Source of the DNA: Aquisalimonas lutea
GTDB taxonomy: Bacteria; Pseudomonadota; Gammaproteobacteria; Nitrococcales; Aquisalimonadaceae
Assembly (NCBI RefSeq): GCF_030409225.1
Contig: NZ_JAUFPK010000001.1
Coordinates: 988,191-1,052,190, forward strand
Reading direction: 5' to 3'
DNA: 64,000 bases
Positions 1 through 8,296 of this stretch are shown one piece after another. The position numbers were made by a program, and so were the translations under genes. The stretch's first letter is position 1; every line of letters begins with the position of its first letter. The notes beneath the pieces are model-generated. The model searched no databases and was not told where the DNA came from. It saw only the letters and a program-made list of their open reading frames with translations.

Positions 1-79
1 CCTCGAAGGCCTCCGGGTCCGTCCGTGCGAGATCCCGCCATTCGTCAAAGGAAACCTCGGCATTGCGGTTGTGCGTCAT
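1..79 (-). CDS. DUF3135-like protein, N-terminal fragment
   Basis: Only the first 26 codons are in the window; the gene runs off the left edge. The start at base 79 gives a peptide containing FDEWRDLARTDPEAFE, which resembles the N-terminus of the short DUF3135 proteins of Gammaproteobacteria. Their function is unknown. The gene lies 91 bp downstream of the FAD dehydrogenase gene on the same strand and could be co-transcribed with it. The family call rests on a short stretch, so it is tentative. Confidence 0.5.
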   Translation of the reverse strand, partial: MTHNRNAEVSFDEWRDLARTDPEAFE

Positions 80-170
80 GGCGACCCGTCTCCGTCCCCC
101 ACTCTTCCAAGCATAGTGCAGGCGGCCAGGGTCTGCCCGCTGCCGGCGCCCTTGGCGGGGCGGCTCCGCG

Positions 171-1595
171 TCAGCGCAGGACCTTCCCCGGATTGAGGAT
201 GCCGCGGGGATCCAGCGCGCCCTTGACGCCGCGCATGAGCTCCAGCTCCACCGGGTCCTTGAGCCGCTCCAGCTCCGCCACCTTGAGCTGGCCGACCCCG
301 TGCTCGGCGGCGATGGAGCCGTTCATGGCGGTGACCACGTCGTGCACGACGCGATTGCATTCATCCCAGCGGGCCCGGAAGGCCTCCGCCGGCATGTCGG
401 GGGGCTGGGACAGGTTGAAATGGATATTGCCGTCGCCCAGGTGGCCGAACGGGCACACGCGCACGCCGGGCACCAGGGCTTCCACCCGGGCGGTCGCCTG
501 CTGCAGGAATTCCGGTACCCGGGCGACGGCTACCGAGATGTCGTGCTTGATGCTGGCACCGTCCCGGGTCTGGCCTTCGGGGATGCTCTCGCGCAGATGC
601 CACAGGGCGCGGGCCTGTTCCAGCGACTCGGCGAGTACCGCATCCCGGAGGCGCCCCGCCTCCAGCTCGGTCGCCAGCATCGCCTCCAGGGCCGTGCGCA
701 GGTCGTCGCCGGCCCGCGGCGTGGTGAGCTCCACCAGCAGGTACCAGGGGTGGGCCTCGGCGAACGGATCCCGGCAGCCGGGGACATTGTCCGTGGCCAT
801 GGACAGGCTGGTGCGGCTCATGATCTCGCAGGCCGTGACGGTGTCGCCGCTGGCCTGCCGGAGGATCGGTAGCAGGCGGGTCGCGGCCTCGGGGTCGTCC
901 AGTGCCAGCAGCGCGGTCACGGCCTGCTGCGGCCGGGGGAACAGGCGCAGGACCGCGGCCGTGATGATGCCCAGCGTCCCCTCGGAGCCGATGAACAGGT
1001 CGCGCAGGTCGTAGCGGCTGTTGTCCTTGCGCAGCCCGGAGAGGCCGTGCCATACGCGGCCGTCCGCCAGGACCACCTCCAGCCCCAGGCAGAGGTCGCG
1101 GGCGTTGCCGTATCGCAGGACGTTGATGCCGCCGGCGTTGGTGGCCAGATTGCCGCCCAGCATGCAGCTGCCCTCGGCCGCCAGGCTGAGCGGGAACAGC
1201 CGGTCCACGCCGGCTGCCGCCCGCTGGACATCCGCGAGAATGCAGCCCGCCTCGGCGGTGAGCGTGTCGTCGCGGGTGTCCACGGCCCGGATGCGCCGCA
1301 TGCGGCGCATGCTGAGCAGGACCTGCGTGCCCGCGGCGTCCGGCGCCGCACCCCCGCACAGGCCGGTGTTGCCGCTCTGCGGGACGACCCCGATCCCCGC
1401 TGCATGACAGATGGCCATGACCCGGGCGACCTCGTCGGTGGACGCCGGCGCCAGCACGGCGGCGGCCTCGCCGCGGTACAGGCCGCGCCACTCCCGCAGG
1501 TACGGCGATCGCGCCTCGCCGGCAATCCAGCCGCCGTCGCCGACCACGTCGTGGAGCCGGGCGAGGGCATCGGCATGCGCTCGTGGTGATTCCAT
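171..1595 (-). CDS. FAD-binding dehydrogenase of the GlcD / D-2-hydroxyacid type
   Basis: A 474-aa flavoprotein of the FAD-linked oxidase family, which includes the glycolate oxidase subunit GlcD, D-lactate dehydrogenase and D-2-hydroxyglutarate dehydrogenase. The N-terminal PCMH-type FAD domain carries PQSGNTGLCGGA, GGNLATNAGG and a GSEGTLGIITAA segment. The C-terminal FAD-oxidase domain has GHLGDGNIHFN and AEHGVGQLK, which hold the metal and substrate residues in this family, and it ends LDPRGILNPGKVL. The Met at 1595 was chosen because it directly precedes the conserved region; an upstream in-frame Met at 1640 would add 15 atypical residues. It is divergent from dinB with 71 bp between starts. 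No glcE or glcF neighbour is present, so a stand-alone D-2-hydroxyglutarate or D-lactate dehydrogenase is likelier than glycolate oxidase. The substrate cannot be read from sequence. Confidence 0.85.
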   Translation of the reverse strand: MESPRAHADALARLHDVVGDGGWIAGEARSPYLREWRGLYRGEAAAVLAPASTDEVARVMAICHAAGIGVVPQSGNTGLCGGAAPDAAGTQVLLSMRRMRRIRAVDTRDDTLTAEAGCILADVQRAAAGVDRLFPLSLAAEGSCMLGGNLATNAGGINVLRYGNARDLCLGLEVVLADGRVWHGLSGLRKDNSRYDLRDLFIGSEGTLGIITAAVLRLFPRPQQAVTALLALDDPEAATRLLPILRQASGDTVTACEIMSRTSLSMATDNVPGCRDPFAEAHPWYLLVELTTPRAGDDLRTALEAMLATELEAGRLRDAVLAESLEQARALWHLRESIPEGQTRDGASIKHDISVAVARVPEFLQQATARVEALVPGVRVCPFGHLGDGNIHFNLSQPPDMPAEAFRARWDECNRVVHDVVTAMNGSIAAEHGVGQLKVAELERLKDPVELELMRGVKGALDPRGILNPGKVLR

Positions 1596-1666
1596 GCCCG
1601 CATTCTGCCACGGTTGCCGCACTCGACGGGCCCCGTGCAATGCCGCGGCGCGGTAGAATCACCACC

Positions 1667-2746
1667 ATGACGGCGACGGTGCGCAAGATCATCCACGTGG
1701 ACATGGACGCCTTCTACGCGTCCGTGGAGCAGCGGGACGACCCCGCGCTGCGCGGGCTGCCGGTGCTGGTGGGCGGCTCGCCCCAGGGGCGGGGCGTCGT
1801 GGCGGCGGCGAGCTACGAGGCCCGCCGTTTCGGCATCCACTCCGCCATGCCCGCGGCCCGGGCGGTGCGCCTGTGCCCGGATGCCGTGTTCATGCGCCCG
1901 CGCTTCGAGGTCTATCGCGCCGTCTCCCGGGAGATCCGTGCCATCCTCGCCGAGTACACCGACCTGGTGGAGCCCCTGTCCCTGGACGAGGCCTACCTGG
2001 ATGTCACCGAAACGCCGGGCTTCGACGGCTCCGCGACCCGCATCGCGGCGGCCCTGCGCCGGGCGATCCGGGAGCGCACCGGCCTGACGGCGTCGGCCGG
2101 GGTGTCCTACAACAAGTTCCTGGCCAAGCAGGCGTCCGACCTGGAAAAGCCGGACGGGCTGGCCGTGATTCCTCCGGACCAGGGTGAGGCCTTCGTGGCC
2201 GCCCTGCCCGTGGGCCGGTTCCACGGGGTCGGCCGGGCCACCGAGGCGCGCATGCAGGCGCTGGGCATTCATACCGGCGCGGATCTGCGGCGGTGGGATC
2301 TGGCGGACCTCCAGCAGGCCTTCGGCAAGCGCGCGCCGTTCTACTACGGCATCGCCCGCGGGGTGGACGAGCGGCCCGTGCAGCCGGTGCGCGAGCGCAA
2401 GTCCGTGGGCGCGGAGAACACCTTCCCGCGGGACCTGGCCGCCCGGGCCGACATGCGTGCGGCCCTGGAGCCGCTGGCGGCGAAGGTGGCGGCCGGCCTG
2501 GCGGCGAAGCAACTACAGGCACGAACCTTGACCCTGAAGGTCAAGTACGCCGACTTCGAGCTCATTACCCGGCGCCGGACCAGCCGGATGGCGATCCGCG
2601 AGGCCGAGGACATGATGCCGGTACTGGACGTCCTGCTGGAGGAGACCGACGTGCGCCGGCGCGCCGTGCGTCTGCTCGGCGTCATCGCCGCGGGGCTGGA
2701 AGCGCGGGAGACGACGGAGGCCGGGCACCAGATGGCGTTCTGGTAG
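1667..2746 (+). CDS. dinB: DNA polymerase IV (Y-family)
   Basis: A 359-aa Y-family translesion polymerase, close to the usual 350 aa. The first catalytic motif DMDAFYASVEQ lies at residues 12-22. The second, SLDEAYLDVT, supplies the acidic pair D107/E108. After the palm come the helix-hairpin-helix segment and the little-finger domain. The start at 1667 puts the protein directly before the conserved HVDMDAFYASVE; an upstream Met at 1583 would add 28 residues unlike the family. There is no C-terminal beta-clamp motif I can identify with certainty; the end is GHQMAFW, and a hydrophobic tail of this kind often serves as the clamp-binding peptide. No LexA box was recognised in the 71-bp divergent gap. 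It is convergent with rof. Confidence 0.95.
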   Translation: MTATVRKIIHVDMDAFYASVEQRDDPALRGLPVLVGGSPQGRGVVAAASYEARRFGIHSAMPAARAVRLCPDAVFMRPRFEVYRAVSREIRAILAEYTDLVEPLSLDEAYLDVTETPGFDGSATRIAAALRRAIRERTGLTASAGVSYNKFLAKQASDLEKPDGLAVIPPDQGEAFVAALPVGRFHGVGRATEARMQALGIHTGADLRRWDLADLQQAFGKRAPFYYGIARGVDERPVQPVRERKSVGAENTFPRDLAARADMRAALEPLAAKVAAGLAAKQLQARTLTLKVKYADFELITRRRTSRMAIREAEDMMPVLDVLLEETDVRRRAVRLLGVIAAGLEARETTEAGHQMAFW

Positions 2747-2775
2747 GGGCGATGTCCTCGCCGCCGGCGGCGCCG

Positions 2776-3012
2776 CTACAGCGGGCGGAAGCGCCGGATC
2801 CGGTCCAGGCGGATCTCCAGCGGGCGACCGACGCTGCGCTGGGCGATCAGGAACTCGGCGTGGTCGCGGCTGCGCAGATCCACCGGCAGCAGGGCCTCCA
2901 GGTGCCAGTGTCCGTCCGGGCTCTGCCAGCCCATGCGCAGGCGCGTGCCCTGGACGATGGCGATCTCCAGGGCCGCATAGGTCTCGCATGCGATGGGATG
3001 GTAGTCGCTCAT
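2776..3012 (-). CDS. rof: Rho-binding antiterminator (Rof family)
   Basis: A 78-aa protein matching the Rof/YaeO family. It has the N-terminal YHPIACETYAALE pattern and the C-terminal EIRLDRIRRF strand seen in E. coli Rof. Rof binds transcription termination factor Rho and blocks its RNA entry sites, reducing Rho-dependent termination. The start at 3012 is fixed by the family N-terminus. A TATATA element lies only 7 bp upstream of the ATG, so the mRNA may be leaderless or nearly so (see the promoter entry). The gene is convergent with dinB, with 29 bp between the stop codons, and precedes two further minus-strand genes in the opposite reading order, so it is probably monocistronic. Confidence 0.8.
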   Translation of the reverse strand: MSDYHPIACETYAALEIAIVQGTRLRMGWQSPDGHWHLEALLPVDLRSRDHAEFLIAQRSVGRPLEIRLDRIRRFRPL

Positions 3013-3048
3013 GCCCTGTTATATAAATGCGGATCGCCTCCGCGTCTA
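3013..3048 (-). promoter_or_regulatory. Candidate promoter of rof, with little or no 5' leader
   Basis: On the minus strand TAGACG (3048-3043) and TATATA (3025-3020) are separated by exactly 17 bp. Transcription would start about 7 bp after the -10 element, which is at or next to the rof ATG at 3012. This is one of the few AT-rich spots in the region. It is inferred from motif and spacing only. Confidence 0.5.
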
Positions 3049-3098
3049 CTCAGGGCGGGCAAACTTTTCGCGGCGGCCGCGAGGGCCCGCGACCGGAG

Positions 3099-3287
3099 TC
3101 AGTCGTCGTCCCGCAGGACGGTGACATCCAGGAGCTCGCCGGCGGTGTCCGTGGCCACCACGAACTCGATGGGCCGGCAGCAGATCTGGCAGTCCTCCAC
3201 GTACCGCTGGTCGCCCGCGGAGCAGTCCACGGCGGTGGTGAAGGGCTCGCCGCAATAGGGGCATTCCACGGTGGTCTCGTGAATCAT
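3099..3287 (-). CDS. CPXCG-motif cysteine-rich protein
   Basis: A 62-aa protein with two zinc-ribbon-like cysteine pairs: CPYC at residues 9-12, Cys22, and CQICC at 33-37. It matches the CPXCG cysteine-rich family, small proteins of unknown function that probably bind zinc. The tail is acidic and ends in three Asp. Its ATG overlaps the TGA of hemW by four bases (ATGA), so the two genes are translationally coupled with hemW first. No catalytic function can be assigned. Confidence 0.85.
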   Translation of the reverse strand: MIHETTVECPYCGEPFTTAVDCSAGDQRYVEDCQICCRPIEFVVATDTAGELLDVTVLRDDD

Positions 3288-4441
3288 GACGTCTCCGGGA
3301 GGAATCGCTGCAGCAGCGTGTCGAGATGCGCGTGCCCGGTGGTGGTGGTGCGTATGCGGCCGTCGGCGTCTTCCAGCAGGCCGTCGGCGACGGCCTGCGC
3401 CACCCCGGAGGCGACCGCCGTGTAGTCCATGCCGGTGCGGTCAGCGAACAGCTCCGGCGTGAACCCCTGCTCCAGGCGCAGGGCGTTCATCAGGAATTCC
3501 AGGGGGCGCTCGGCGACGGGCAGCGGCCAGGCTTCGGCCTCGGCGCGGCCGTTGCGGGCGCGGTCCATGTACAGGGCCGGCACCTTGACCTTGCGGTAGC
3601 GCCGGATCGTGCCGGTAGCGGCATCGCTGATCTTGCCGTGGGCGCCGGCACCGATGGCCAGGTAGTCGCCGAATGCCCAGTAGTTGAGGTTGTGCCGGCA
3701 GGCGTGTCCGGGCCGGGCCCACGCGGAGACCTCGTAGCGGCGCAGCCCCTGGCCCCGGAGGTGCTCATCGCAGGCCTGCTGCATGGCCCAGGCGGTGTCC
3801 TCGTCGGGCAGCGCCGGCGGGTGGCTGTAGAACACCGTGTTGGGCTCGATGGTGAGCTGGTAGTGGGAGATGTGCGGCGCCCCCAGGCGTACCGCCTCGG
3901 CGACATCCTGCAGCGCTGCCGCCGGCGTCTGGCCGGGGAGGGCGAACATCAGGTCGACGTTGAAGGTGGTGAAGCCGGCCGCATGCGCCGCCTCGACGGC
4001 CCGGCGGGCCTCGTCGGGGCCGTGGATGCGGCCCAGCGCCTCCAGGCGCGCCGGATCGAAGCTCTGCACGCCGATGGACAGCCGGTTCACCCCTGCCGAG
4101 CGGAACGCGGCGAACCGCCCCTGTTCCAGGGTGCCCGGGTTGGCCTCCAGGGTGATCTCCGCCCCGGCTTCCAGGTGCGGCGCCAGCCAGTCCAGCACGC
4201 GCCCCACCGCTTCCGGCGGGAACAGGCTGGGCGTGCCGCCGCCGATGAATACCGAGGCGATGGTGCGTCCGCCGGCGCGCTCCAGCTCGCGGTCCAGGTC
4301 CGCCCGCAGCGCCGCCAGATAGGTCTCCACCGGGAGCTGCTCCGGCGCCGCGTGGGAGTTGAAGTCGCAGTACGGACACTTGCGCACGCACCAGGGGAGA
4401 TGCACGTAGAGGCCGAGGGGCGGGGTCTGCATGGCGGTCAT
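3284..4441 (-). CDS. hemW: Radical SAM heme chaperone HemW
   Basis: A 385-aa protein once annotated as oxygen-independent coproporphyrinogen III oxidase. The radical SAM cluster motif CVRKCPYC places Cys18, Cys22 and Cys25 on the 4Fe-4S cluster. GGGTPSLF, a segment containing EANPG, and GVQSFD follow in the usual order, with the HemW C-terminal domain at the end. HemW family proteins bind and deliver heme rather than oxidise coproporphyrinogen. Either of two close Met codons (4441 or 4432) could start it. In many Gammaproteobacteria rdgB and hemW are adjacent, as here, but a 427-bp repeat-rich gap separates them in this genome. The gene overlaps the downstream CPXCG gene by 4 bp. Confidence 0.92.
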   Translation of the reverse strand: MTAMQTPPLGLYVHLPWCVRKCPYCDFNSHAAPEQLPVETYLAALRADLDRELERAGGRTIASVFIGGGTPSLFPPEAVGRVLDWLAPHLEAGAEITLEANPGTLEQGRFAAFRSAGVNRLSIGVQSFDPARLEALGRIHGPDEARRAVEAAHAAGFTTFNVDLMFALPGQTPAAALQDVAEAVRLGAPHISHYQLTIEPNTVFYSHPPALPDEDTAWAMQQACDEHLRGQGLRRYEVSAWARPGHACRHNLNYWAFGDYLAIGAGAHGKISDAATGTIRRYRKVKVPALYMDRARNGRAEAEAWPLPVAERPLEFLMNALRLEQGFTPELFADRTGMDYTAVASGVAQAVADGLLEDADGRIRTTTTGHAHLDTLLQRFLPETS

Positions 4442-4574
4442 GGCCGATTCGTGAACCTCTCTTCGGGGCGTTGATGGCGCGGCGCTTCCGGCAGCGGGCG
4501 GCCGAGGATGTCCGTCTACCAACGTATCTCGGGCCCGGCGGCACGACGTTCCGGTCCATCCGATGCCCTGGCAA

Positions 4575-4866
4575 TGTCGCAGCTGAAGCCGCTCCTACAG
4601 CCGTTGGCGGCCGGCTGTGCCGCGCCTGCGGAAGGTGCTTCAGCCCCAACCCGCTGGACATCTCCGGGCGCATCGGGTCCACGGGGCCGTAGGAGCGACG
4701 TCAGTCGCGACCTACCAGAGTGTCCGGATTTTATGGTCGAGGCTGAAGCCCCTCCCACACCGTCCCCGGGTGGCATGATGCCGGCGAATGTGGGAGCGGC
4801 TTCAGCCGCGACGTTCCAGGGGGCATCACGTTGCCTGGAAGGTCGCGACTCACGTCGCTCCTGCGG
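4575..4866. repeat. Cluster of five REP-like dyads between hemW and rdgB
   Basis: The 427-bp gap 4442-4868 has no credible gene. From 4575 it holds five copies of a short dyad element in both orientations, at 4575-4600, 4689-4712, 4737-4760, 4789-4820 and 4835-4866. The core is of the type GTRGGAGCG followed by a short loop and its complement. The last two copies are inverted relative to each other, and both carry the word TTCCAGG or its complement. Such elements are typical of Pseudomonas-like REP sequences. They may stabilise 3' ends or terminate rdgB transcription. Bases 4442-4574 show nothing recognisable. Confidence 0.75.
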
Positions 4867-4868
4867 CG

Positions 4869-5468
4869 CTAGTCGCGCTCCCCGCGCAGGGCCTCGACCA
4901 GCGCCCGCAGGGCCTGGCCCCGGTGGCTGAGCTCGTTCTTGGTCGCGGCGGGCAGCTCGGCGGCGCTGCAGCCTTCCCCGGGCACCCAGAACACCGGATC
5001 GTAGCCGAAGCCGCCGGCACCGCGCGGCGCCTCCAGGATGTGCCCCTGCCACACCCCCTGGCAGATCAGCGGGGCCGGGTCGTCCGCGTGCCGGAGGTAG
5101 ACCATAACGCAGCGGAAACGTGCCGTGCGCTCTTGCGCCGGGATGCCGGCGAGCTCCGCGAGGAGCAGGCTGTTGTTGGCCTCGTCGTCGCCGTGCTCGC
5201 CGGCGTAGCGGGCCGAGTGGATGCCCGGCTCGCCGTCCAGGGCGTCCACCTCCAGGCCGGAGTCGTCGCCGATGGCCGCCAGGCGGGTGTGCTCGCAGGC
5301 ATTGCGCGCCTTGATCAGGGCGTTCTCCACGAAGGTGCGTCCGGTCTCCTCCGCCTCCGGCACCAGGTACTCGGACTGCGGGATGACGTCATGGCCGGCC
5401 GGCCGGACCAGCTCCGCGACCTCGCCGACCTTGCCGGTATTGTTGCTGGCGAAGATGATGCGTGCCAT
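4869..5468 (-). CDS. rdgB: XTP/dITP pyrophosphatase (RdgB/HAM1)
   Basis: A 199-aa protein of normal length for RdgB. It begins with the phosphate-binding SNNTGKVGE motif and carries DDSGLEVDALDGEPG and GGFGYDPVFW, the nucleotide and metal-binding segments of the family. It removes pyrophosphate from ITP, dITP and XTP so that deaminated purines are not incorporated. The ATG overlaps the rph stop codon (TGATG), so it is coupled to rph translation. It is the second gene of the rph-rdgB pair. Confidence 0.95.
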   Translation of the reverse strand: MARIIFASNNTGKVGEVAELVRPAGHDVIPQSEYLVPEAEETGRTFVENALIKARNACEHTRLAAIGDDSGLEVDALDGEPGIHSARYAGEHGDDEANNSLLLAELAGIPAQERTARFRCVMVYLRHADDPAPLICQGVWQGHILEAPRGAGGFGYDPVFWVPGEGCSAAELPAATKNELSHRGQALRALVEALRGERD

Positions 5469-6187
5469 CAGTCCCCCTCCAGCGCCTCCCGCTGCCGGGC
5501 GATCAGCTCGCCGATGCCCTGCTCGGCCAGCGCCGTCATGGCGTTGAGCTCGTCCCGGCGGAAGGCGTGGCCTTCCGCCGTGCCCTGGATCTCGATGAAG
5601 GCGCCGGCGTCGTTCATCACCACGTTCATGTCCGTCTCCGCCTCGCTGTCCTCCAGGTAGTCCAGGTCCAGCACCGGCGTGCCCCGGTAGATGCCCACGG
5701 ACACGGACGCGATCTGCCCGTGCAGCGGGTTGAAACGCAGCGCCCCCTTGTCGACCAGCGCTGCCATGGCGTCGGCCAGGGCGACGTAGCCGCCGGTAAT
5801 CGCCGCCGTGCGGGTGCCGCCGTCGGCCTGCAGCACGTCGCAGTCGATGACCACGCTGCGCTCGCCCAGCGCCTGCATGTCGATACCGGCGCGCAGGGAG
5901 CGGCCGATCAGGCGCTGGATCTCCACGGTACGCCCCTGCTGCTTGCCGCGGGCGGCCTCGCGGCCCATGCGCGACCCGGTGGACCGCGGCAGCATGCCGT
6001 ACTCCGCCGTGACCCAGCCCTGGCCCTTGCCGCGCAGGAAGCCGGGGACGTTGTCCTCCACCGAGGCCGTGCACAACACGCGGGTGTCGCCGAATTCCAC
6101 CAGAACCGAGCCCTCGGCGTGCTTGGTGAACCGGCGTGTGAGTCGAACGGGGCGTAGCTCGTCGGGCTGTCGGCCGCTGGGGCGCAT
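5468..6187 (-). CDS. rph: Ribonuclease PH
   Basis: A 239-aa phosphorolytic 3'-5' exoribonuclease that trims tRNA 3' ends. The family signatures are intact: [38 protein letters not shown] and ETDMNVVM. Two Met codons are six bases apart. The one at 6187 matches the usual MRPSGR start and has a GGAG at an 8-nt spacing; the one at 6193 would sit only 2 nt from that GGAG. The gene is divergent from yicC across about 200 bp and overlaps rdgB by 3 bp. Unlike the E. coli K-12 copy, it is full length. Confidence 0.96.
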   Translation of the reverse strand: MRPSGRQPDELRPVRLTRRFTKHAEGSVLVEFGDTRVLCTASVEDNVPGFLRGKGQGWVTAEYGMLPRSTGSRMGREAARGKQQGRTVEIQRLIGRSLRAGIDMQALGERSVVIDCDVLQADGGTRTAAITGGYVALADAMAALVDKGALRFNPLHGQIASVSVGIYRGTPVLDLDYLEDSEAETDMNVVMNDAGAFIEIQGTAEGHAFRRDELNAMTALAEQGIGELIARQREALEGD

Positions 6188-6388
6188 GCGCATGTCTCCG
6201 GGTTGGGTGTGCGGCGAACAGCGGTCCGGCGACGGCGCCGGTGGCGTCCGGGTAGCCGGTGACCGCAGGCGCGGCAGGATAACACACCGCGCGGCAGCGT
6301 CGCCCGGCAGCGGTTTTTCCCCCGGCCGGTAATGGGTACCATGGCCGCTTTCACGCCCCCCGCGCGGGCGCCTACCGGAGAGTGCAGC

Positions 6389-7871
<1,483 letters not shown>

Positions 7872-8006
7872 GGCGCACGCTAGCACCCTGGTGCAACTTG
7901 CCCGGTGCCGGCGCTGTCTGAATACAGTGCGGGGGCGCACGTGACCGTGCGTTTCAGGTACACTAGGGTTTGCGGAAGTCTATTTTGATCAGGGAGTCAA
8001 GACCCC

Positions 8007-8288
8007 ATGGCACGTGTTACTGTCGAGGACTGCCTCGAAAACGTCGACAACCGGTTCGAACTGGTCCTGGTTGCATCCAAGCGCGCCCGCCAGCTGGCCC
8101 ACGGCGTCGACGCGCGGGTGCCCCTGGAGAACGACAAGCCCACGGTGCTGGCGCTGCGCGAGATCGCGGGCGGCCACGTGGGGGCCTCCATCCTGGAGGA
8201 GGATCTCCAGGCCGAGTACCAGGCGGTCGCCGAGACCCAGGCCCCGCCCATGCCGGAGATTCCGGACGAGCTGCCGGACGAAACGTGA
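8007..8288 (+). CDS. rpoZ: RNA polymerase omega subunit
   Basis: A 93-aa omega subunit that chaperones beta-prime and forms part of ppGpp site 1. The conserved [20 protein letters not shown] start and the [12 protein letters not shown] helix are present. The C-terminal third is acidic and Pro-rich. An AGGGA ribosome site sits about 11 nt upstream. It lies 8 bp before spoT, so the polymerase subunit that senses ppGpp is co-transcribed with the enzyme that controls ppGpp level. Confidence 0.96.
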   Translation: MARVTVEDCLENVDNRFELVLVASKRARQLAHGVDARVPLENDKPTVLALREIAGGHVGASILEEDLQAEYQAVAETQAPPMPEIPDELPDET

Positions 8289-8296
8289 GGTGATCC

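Noticed and set aside
917-2512. Long minus-strand open frame of 531 codons across dinB and the FAD dehydrogenase
   Set aside because: It is an opposite-strand and out-of-frame shadow of two well-supported genes, rich in Arg, His and Gly as expected from GC-rich antisense frames.
4471-4930. Open frames across the REP cluster between hemW and rdgB
   Set aside because: Their codons are made up of the repeated dyads in both strands and encode no domain; they overlap rdgB or hemW.
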